Shown one piece after another: positions 59,501-64,000 of a DNA stretch of 64,000 nucleotides (within the stretch, counting starts at the first letter, position 1; each line of letters opens with the position of its first letter). The notes below the pieces were generated by a model. That model was not told where the DNA came from. It searched no databases and saw nothing but the letters and a program-made list of their open reading frames with translations. This DNA comes from Diadema setosum (lineage: Eukaryota; Echinodermata; Echinoidea; Diadematoida; Diadematidae). A program made the translations under genes and the position numbers. The stretch spans positions 36,280,385 through 36,344,384 of the forward strand of contig CM067075.1 of NCBI GenBank assembly GCA_033980235.1, read 5' to 3'.

Positions 59501-61646
59501 TAGATAAAAACTTTCCTGTTCATTAAAAAACAAACAAACAAAAAAGCCCTTAGTCATGTCAATATATTTATACTTGGAACTGCTTAATCTATTAATGGCT
59601 CTGTGTAATCATAAATGTTGAATGAAAGTTAAGTCTTCAGACAAATGTCAAGAAATATCCTCTTGTGCATTTACATTATTTTTGCCCAACTGTGCTATGG
59701 CATGGGGGGGGGGGGGGGGTGCCCCCTAAGGGCCCACCCAATATTGTTTGTGTCTTTAGATTTTGTTTTAATTTGTTGCTGTAGTTGCCTGGGATTGTCA
59801 CTGGTACATTGCAGCAGTATAATAACCTGTTAAATAAATTAGTTCTCTGTAAACCCCACGGCAATGTATGTGTAACGTCAGTTACGTAACGTCAGTTACT
59901 GACATGTTTACCTTTAAGTTTTCATAGAACACAAAGAAAATGGACTACTGTTTCATTTCATTGTGTATTTATGACTGATGAACCAAGGTATGACTCCATA
60001 TCAACCAAATCATTCTGAATGGTCAGAATTATGAAATATCACATAGCTATTCCCAATCATGATTTTGCATGTGTAAACCCTATGGCAAATGTAAGCGTAA
60101 CGTCAGTTACGTAACGTCAGTTACCGTCATGCCTTCACGGAAATTGGCATGGTGGTAAAAGGAGACAACTAAAGTGCACATTATTTTGCACACCTGTTCC
60201 TAAGAACCTAGGTGTATTGCCATATTAAACACATAAAGGCTAAAAGTCAGGGACATGAGATATTTCCATTTATATCTACACCATAATTTCCCATGTCCTT
60301 TTTCCGTAACGTCAGTTACCGACACATTTTCACTTGCTATGTGATAAGAAATGCAGTTTGAGAGAAAAACTTTCCACCTATTTCTTCATTCTCATGAACT
60401 TATTCATCAATGCTAATTGCAAGCCCAAGGTGCTTTCATTCACAAAACTACAAGGTAAACAATTTCATGAAAATCCTTACGTGTAACGTCAGTTACCGTG
60501 GAATTGCCCATTATCATAAAGCTAGTACCATAGACATTATTGAGCCTTTGATACTCACCTGCATTGAGATATGTAGAATAGAGCTTGTCCTGTTTGTCAT
60601 TGAAGAAGCCAACAATGCTGACATCCTCCTGATGGGTCAGGAATTCTCTCAAAGCTTTCACTGATCCTAAAAGTTGGGAGCTGTCTCCAATTTGTTTCTT
60701 CATGTAGGTAACAATGCCTAGCATAGAGTGAGAACACACACACACACACATTGCCATGGAGGAAGACAGGTAGTCAGACAGGAACTAAATGAAAATACCA
60801 CACTGCACTACATGCAAAATATTATGTGTGCAGGGGATCTTCACATTTAGGCTTTTTGTAAAACAATCACATCTATGCCAAAACATACAGTAAATATCTC
60901 AAAATCACATCCTTGAGAGCTAACCTTCTGTCACTTATATATTTATCAAAAAATTAACCTTTGATAGTTAGTCAATAAAATACAAAGCATTATGCAATTG
61001 GCAACAGTCATGAATTTTGTTGAGTTCAACAGTCATATAGAAAACTCATATTCATATTGCACAGAAAATAATAGTCTTTACAGACAATTGAATGCTTCCA
61101 TTCCAGCAGAAAGCAAGTACACTGTGTACTGTATTATTTGCAAAAATCAATGACACTTATGGCAACTATGTAATACAATCTTAGATACAGTATGCTCCTG
61201 TTATAACGAACAACGTTACAACAAAATTATTGATCCAATACAATGAAGTAAAATCCAGGTCCTAAAATAATCATCCATACATCTTTATACACTATATTCG
61301 TTCATTTTTAACAATACATTGTATTTCGATATAACAGAAGTAAACTGCCAGTCCAGAGGACTTTATTGTAACAGAAGCTACTTGTATTATTCACAGTTAG
61401 AAAAATGTCTTCTTTCTACAATGTGTAAAGCCCATCTTACCTGCAGACTTTCTTGGTCCCTTAAACTCAAACTCCTGACCCTTGCGGAAGATTTTGAGTG
61501 TGGGATAACCTGACACATCAAAGCGTGTTGCAAGGTCACTTTCTGCAGTGGCATCTACTTTGGCAATAGGAACAGGTGGGTTATTTCCTTGCAAGATCTT
61601 GGCAGCACTTTCTAGCTCAGGAGCAAGCTGCTTGCAGTGGCCACAC
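50086..61646 (-). CDS. PDIA4: PDIA4 / ERp72 protein disulfide isomerase, 3' part of gene (6 exons)
   Basis: Exons read on the - strand: 61646-61441, 60717-60559, 56011-55863, 54566-54410, 53448-53206 and 50501-50086. All junctions preserve frame. The enzyme forms, breaks and rearranges disulfides in the ER lumen. Visible order: C-terminal part of thioredoxin domain a (CGHC, then VDATAE and SGYPTLKIFRKG), the non-catalytic b and b' domains, and domain a' with APWCGHCKKLEP and KMDATAND. The C-terminus KREEL is a KDEL-type ER retrieval signal, like KEEL in mammalian PDIA4. The order and wording of the domains match PDIA4 rather than PDIA1, A3 or A6. The signal peptide, the first domain (a0) and the start of domain a lie beyond 64000. 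Introns hold several transposons but the exons show no lesion. Confidence 0.96.
50653..52414. mobile_element. Pogo-like foldback element with nested TTAA element, in PDIA4 intron
   Basis: 1762 bp with ends CAGTGCACTCCCGTTA and TAACGGGAGTGCACTG, TA on both sides (50651-50652, 52415-52416). Near both ends are TTATAACGA words. The body repeats ATTCCGAAGGTTTGTT in the left half and its complement in the right half. The nested insertion is at 51254-51678. No DDE transposase was recognised. Confidence 0.87.
51254..51678. mobile_element. TTAA-flanked element D, nested
   Basis: 425 bp, AGGGGCATAGTCCCGG to CCGGGACTATGCACCT, TTAA at 51250-51253 and 51679-51682. The interior contains GCGCTGTTGGTGATACTGCC, CGAACTGTGATCGGACCACT and other unique text. 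No coding function was seen. Confidence 0.88.
52417..53205. other. PDIA4 intron, unique part
   Basis: No feature was recognised other than the splice donor at its high-coordinate end. Confidence 0.4.
53206..53448 (-). CDS. PDIA4: PDIA4 exon, b' domain
   Basis: The acceptor is TTTGACAG and the donor GTGAGA. It encodes ATEIHRQKIVEVAKDKEFDE, LLFAIADEEEFQQELKELEL, then DDSGEDINVGIWGADKRKF and EEEFDSDVLREFIRQWQN. FAIADEE and SGEDINV match the vertebrate protein closely. It is acidic, as in the family. Confidence 0.95.
53449..54409. other. PDIA4 intron
   Basis: Three loosely similar phrases of the type CTAGCAAACCATCC and CTTCACTAAAT occur at 54000-54125. There is no other structure. Confidence 0.4.
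54410..54566 (-). CDS. PDIA4: PDIA4 exon, b to b' domain
   Basis: The acceptor is TTTTGTAG and the donor GTGAGC. It encodes ADGSATELESFYAENDVPLV, then GQMTRENKNTRYADRPLLVA and YFSVDWSFDHRVG. The PLVGxxTxxN and RPLLVAYFSVD motifs are typical of the b' domain of this family. Confidence 0.93.
54567..55862. other. PDIA4 intron with a miniature TTAA element and AT run
   Basis: The 85 bp element is listed separately. An AT run lies at about 55784-55802. The rest shows nothing. Confidence 0.45.
54865..54949. mobile_element. 85-bp miniature TTAA element with CCCGTT ends
   Basis: CCCGTTGAGGACGAG to CATCCTTAACGGG, flanked by TTAA at 54861-54864 and 54950-54953. CCC ends next to TTAA are the usual piggyBac pattern. 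It is too short to encode anything. Confidence 0.72.
55863..56011 (-). CDS. PDIA4: PDIA4 exon, b domain
   Basis: The acceptor is CACCATCAG and the donor GTATGT. The frame gives NSLRDEYRFAHVFSEEARES, then YKVNAPSVVVFLPERF and RSKYEPWRHVFSK. It corresponds to the NNLREDYKFHHTFS to EKFQSKYEP stretch of vertebrate PDIA4. Confidence 0.93.
56012..57697. other. PDIA4 intron, unique part
   Basis: AT-rich. No exon, microsatellite or terminal repeat was recognised. Confidence 0.4.
57702..60509. mobile_element. 2.8 kb ATTA-flanked element with GTAACGTCAGTTAC repeats, in PDIA4 intron
   Basis: Terminal repeats GGGCAATTCCACGGTAACT match perfectly over 19 bases, with ATTA on both sides (57698-57701, 60510-60513). 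Inside are nine copies of GTAACGTCAGTTAC, all in the same orientation. Starts are 58059, 58226, 58261, 59872, 59886, 60097, 60111, 60306 and 60483, so they cluster toward both ends with the centre free. A segment with a double copy is itself duplicated (near 59850 and 60075). No transposase was recognised. Superfamily unknown; a 4-base duplication is compatible with Sola-like elements. Confidence 0.82.
60559..60717 (-). CDS. PDIA4: PDIA4 exon, start of b domain
   Basis: The acceptor is ATGCTAG and the donor GTGAGT. It encodes GIVTYMKKQIGDSSQLLGSV, then ALREFLTHQEDVSIVGFFND and KQDKLYSTYLNAG. This is the linker helix and first part of the redox-inactive b domain, with no CxxC, as expected. Confidence 0.93.
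60718..61440. other. PDIA4 intron with pogo-like MITE
   Basis: Includes a CA run (60737-60750) and the MITE at 61188-61384. The rest is unremarkable. Confidence 0.5.
61188..61384. mobile_element. Pogo-like MITE, diverged, near PDIA4 splice donor
   Basis: Begins CAGTATGCTCCTGTTATAAC after TA and carries GAAGTAAAATCCAGGTCCTA and GTCCAGAGGACTTTATTGTA like the copy at 23232. The right end is eroded. It stops about 57 bases from the exon ending at 61441. Confidence 0.65.
61441..61646 (-). CDS. PDIA4: PDIA4 exon, second thioredoxin domain (a), C-terminal part
   Basis: On the - strand the acceptor TTTAG precedes a G that completes the Trp of WCGHC, then CGHCKQLAPELESAAKILQG. Later come IAKVDATAESDLATRFDVSG and YPTLKIFRKG, ending GPRKSAG at donor GTAAG. 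CGHC is the redox centre. The cis-proline loop GYPT is present. Confidence 0.95.
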
Positions 61647-61758
61647 CTAAATAGGAGGAATAGAGAGTTCACTTCATGCATATTGGAACCACTCACTCTT
61701 GATTTCTCATGCATCTCCATGAAAAAAACAAAAACAAAAACAAACACACATACACACA

Positions 61759-61760
<2 letters not shown>

Positions 61761-61805
<45 letters not shown>
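61761..61805. repeat. (TA)n microsatellite, target of the 61806-63943 element
   Basis: About 22 AT/TA units. The run resumes at 63944-63958 on the other side of the element. Confidence 0.95.
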
Positions 61806-61808
<3 letters not shown>

Positions 61809-63943
61809 GGCTCGACACTAACGGTGGCCTGGTGGCCCGGGGCCACCAAAAACGCGCGTCGGGCCACCAAAATTTCAGAAATGAAGATTTTGGTGGCCCA
61901 ATCGGGCCACCAAAAAGTCAGATAATTGCCTTTACTTTTGTAGATGGACAGCGGTAACTATCGGCTCCATAAGATGCTAAAATAAATGTCATATATTTGC
62001 TTTTTATTTTGGAAATGAATAACAGTAATATTCGACTCCGTATGATACTAAAATAAGTGTCGGATGTTTGATTTTGCGTTCAGAAATGAATAAGGATAAC
62101 ATTTGGCTCCAGAAGATGATGAAATAAATGTGGAATGTTAGCTTTGATGTTCGGAAATGAATACTAATAACATTCAACTCCGTATACGATGAGAAAATAA
62201 ATGCCGGATGTTTGCTTTTTATTTTGGAAATGAATAATGGTAATATTTGGCTCCGTATGATACTAAAAGAAGTGTCGGACGTTTGGTTTTGCGTTCGGAA
62301 ATGAATAAGGATAACATTCAGCTGCAATAAATGTGAAATGTTAGCTTTGACGTTCGGAAATGAATACTAATAATATTCAACTCCGTACGATGAGAAAATA
62401 AATGCCCGATATTTGCTTTTACGTTGGAAAGTAAATAACAACAACATTCAGCTCCAGAAGATGCTAAAGTAAGTGTCGAATGATCCCTTTGACGTTCGGA
62501 TATGAATAAATATGATATTCAACTCCATATAGATAGTAAAATAAATACCGGATGTTCACGTTCAGGTGAATATGATAAGAATAATGTCTCACGTTTGCTT
62601 TTATGTTCGAATGTATATAGCAACAACATTCAGCTCCGGAAGATGCTAAGATAAATGTCGGATATTAATTTTGCTCTGACGTTTGGAAATGAACAACAAT
62701 GATATTCAACTCCATAAATAGATAGTAAAATAAATACCGGATGTTCACGTTCAGGTTTGAAGTAAATAGCAATAACAGATCAGCTGCGGAAGATGCTAAA
62801 ATAAATGTCGAATGATCCCTTGCCCTTTGACGTTTGGAAATGAATAACAATGATATTCAACCCCGAATGACGATTAAATAAATGTCGGATGTTTGCTTTT
62901 ACTTTCGAAAGTAAATAGCAATAACATTCGGCTAAGGAAGATGCTAAAATAAATGTCAGATGATTGCTTTTACGTTCGGAAGTGAATAGCAGTAATATTC
63001 TGCTCCGTACGATGCTAAAATGAATGTCGGATATAACTTTGCTATTACATTTCGAAATGAATAACAGTAACTTTCAGCTGCGTTTGATGGTAAAATACTT
63101 AATGTCTGATGTCTGCCTTGACGTTCAAAAATGAAAAACAGTAAAATTCGGCTCCGTACAATGCTAAATTGTCAGATAATTAATTTCACTTTTGGAGGTG
63201 GACAGCAGTAACATGCGGCTCCGTACAATAAAACAAATATTGGATGTTTGCTTTTTTAATTTTAAAATGAATAACGGTAATATTCTGCTCCGTACGATGC
63301 TAAAATTAATAACAGATTATTGCTTTTACATTTGGAAATGATTAACGGTATCAATCGGCTCAGTTAGATGCTAAAATAAATTGAGGATGTTTGCCTTCAC
63401 GTTCAGAAATGAATAAGGATAACATTCAGCTCCGTAAGATGCTAAAATGAATGTCACTTCTTTGCTTTTACATTTGAAAAAAAAAAAAATTAATAGTAAC
63501 ATTCGGCTCCGTACGGTGTTAAAATACTAGTAAATGTTGGATGATTGCTTTTGCAATCAGAAATGAATAACGGTAACTTCCAGCTCTTTATAATGCCAAA
63601 ACAGATGTCGGATGTTCACAAATGTCTGCAAATGCTCCCACTCTATCGTTTCAAAAGTAAGTTTTGACCACCTAAATAGGCATCATCTTTTATAATAATC
63701 TATAAGCCTATTTGCTAAATCTTAGAACTCAGAATAATGGTAAGATGATTGAATTTTCTCTTCATTTATTTTAGACATGGGTACATGTATCACTTCAGTA
63801 ATACTTAATATTTCATTTTCTATGTTCAGTAGGACCGAATTAGTATTTCTTATGTTTTTCTTGATTTTTTTTCGGGCCACCAGATTTTACTTTCGGGCCA
63901 CCAAAAAAAAAAAATTAATGATAAAAGTTAGTGTCGAGCCCTG
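61806..63943. mobile_element. 2.1 kb CAGGG inverted-repeat element filled with ~71-bp tandem repeats
   Basis: Perfect 17-base ends CAGGGCTCGACACTAAC (61806-61822 and 63927-63943) inside a TA microsatellite, so the duplication length cannot be read. TATATATA (8 bases) would fit hAT, and CAGGG ends also fit hAT. GGGCCACCAAAA words lie just inside both ends. From about 61930 to 63610 there are some 22 diverged units of about 71-73 bases, each with GAAATGAATAA, CAT/TATTCGGCTCCGTA, GATGCTAAAATAAATGTCGG and TGTTTGCTTTTACGTTCG. No transposase was seen. Confidence 0.82.
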
Positions 63944-64000
63944 TATATATATATATATGGCCCGTTTCACGGTTAGGCGCCACTTTTTGTCAACCTAGGG
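63944..64000. other. TA run and start of flanking PDIA4 intron
   Basis: The TA run continues, then unique sequence runs to the window end. Expected to be PDIA4 intron, since the upstream exons were not reached. Confidence 0.5.

Noticed and set aside
1..64000. CRISPR arrays, operons, bacterial promoters or integrated virus
   Set aside because: Spliced genes and animal-type transposons mark this as animal DNA. The 17-bp, 42-bp, 44-bp and 71-bp arrays are contiguous tandem repeats without unique spacers. No viral protein was recognised.

Overview
The window is animal genomic DNA, AT-rich and full of introns and transposable elements. Two protein-coding genes are supported, both incomplete at the 5' end and both with canonical GT-AG splice sites. 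The lineage is probably a marine invertebrate deuterostome such as an echinoderm or hemichordate. That placement is an inference from the intron structure, the many small inverted-repeat transposons, the abundant CA/GT microsatellites and words such as TACATGTA, TACAATGTA and TAGGCCTA. No sequence search was possible.

Gene 1 (+ strand, 29745-37561) is an M-Ras-type small GTPase. Four 3' coding exons carry the switch II region, the NKVD motif, the ETSAK motif and a C-terminal CVLL prenylation box. No exon for the P-loop or switch I was recognised upstream. Gene 2 (- strand, 61646 down to 50086) is PDIA4/ERp72, an ER protein disulfide isomerase. Six 3' coding exons carry the C-terminal part of thioredoxin domain a, the b and b' domains, and the last catalytic domain a' (CGHC), ending in KREEL. 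Its 5' exons lie beyond 64000. The genes are convergent, with about 12.5 kb between their stop codons, and act in different places: Ras signalling at membranes and protein folding in the ER lumen. No functional link is visible.

Most of the rest is mobile DNA. About ten non-autonomous elements are flanked by TTAA (one by TGAA), and most of these start with AGG: four copies of a 558-560 bp foldback family, two copies of a 383-388 bp family, single smaller elements, an 85 bp miniature and a 4.9 kb composite at 18047-22963. TA-flanked families include two GTTACGTTCAGACGG elements (13248-14419, 15314-16385), an 874 bp palindrome, pogo-like CAGTGCACTCC elements and small CTGTAAAA elements. Other elements are a TAA-flanked 1.67 kb element (11400-13072), a 2.8 kb ATTA-flanked element with nine copies of GTAACGTCAGTTAC (57702-60509), a 2.1 kb CAGGG element filled with a ~71 bp tandem repeat (61806-63943), a truncated LINE (about 27240-27955) and a probable solo LTR (24870-25680). 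Several are nested, and in the best cases a sister copy shows the empty site.

Layout: 1-29744 is repeat-rich and without a recognised gene. 29745-37561 is the M-Ras gene, whose introns hold a large 17-bp TGATCA satellite and a repeat with four RFX-type X-boxes. 37562-50085 is intergenic or 3' UTR. 50086-61646 is PDIA4, with large transposons in its introns. 61647-64000 is further PDIA4 intron, mostly one transposon.
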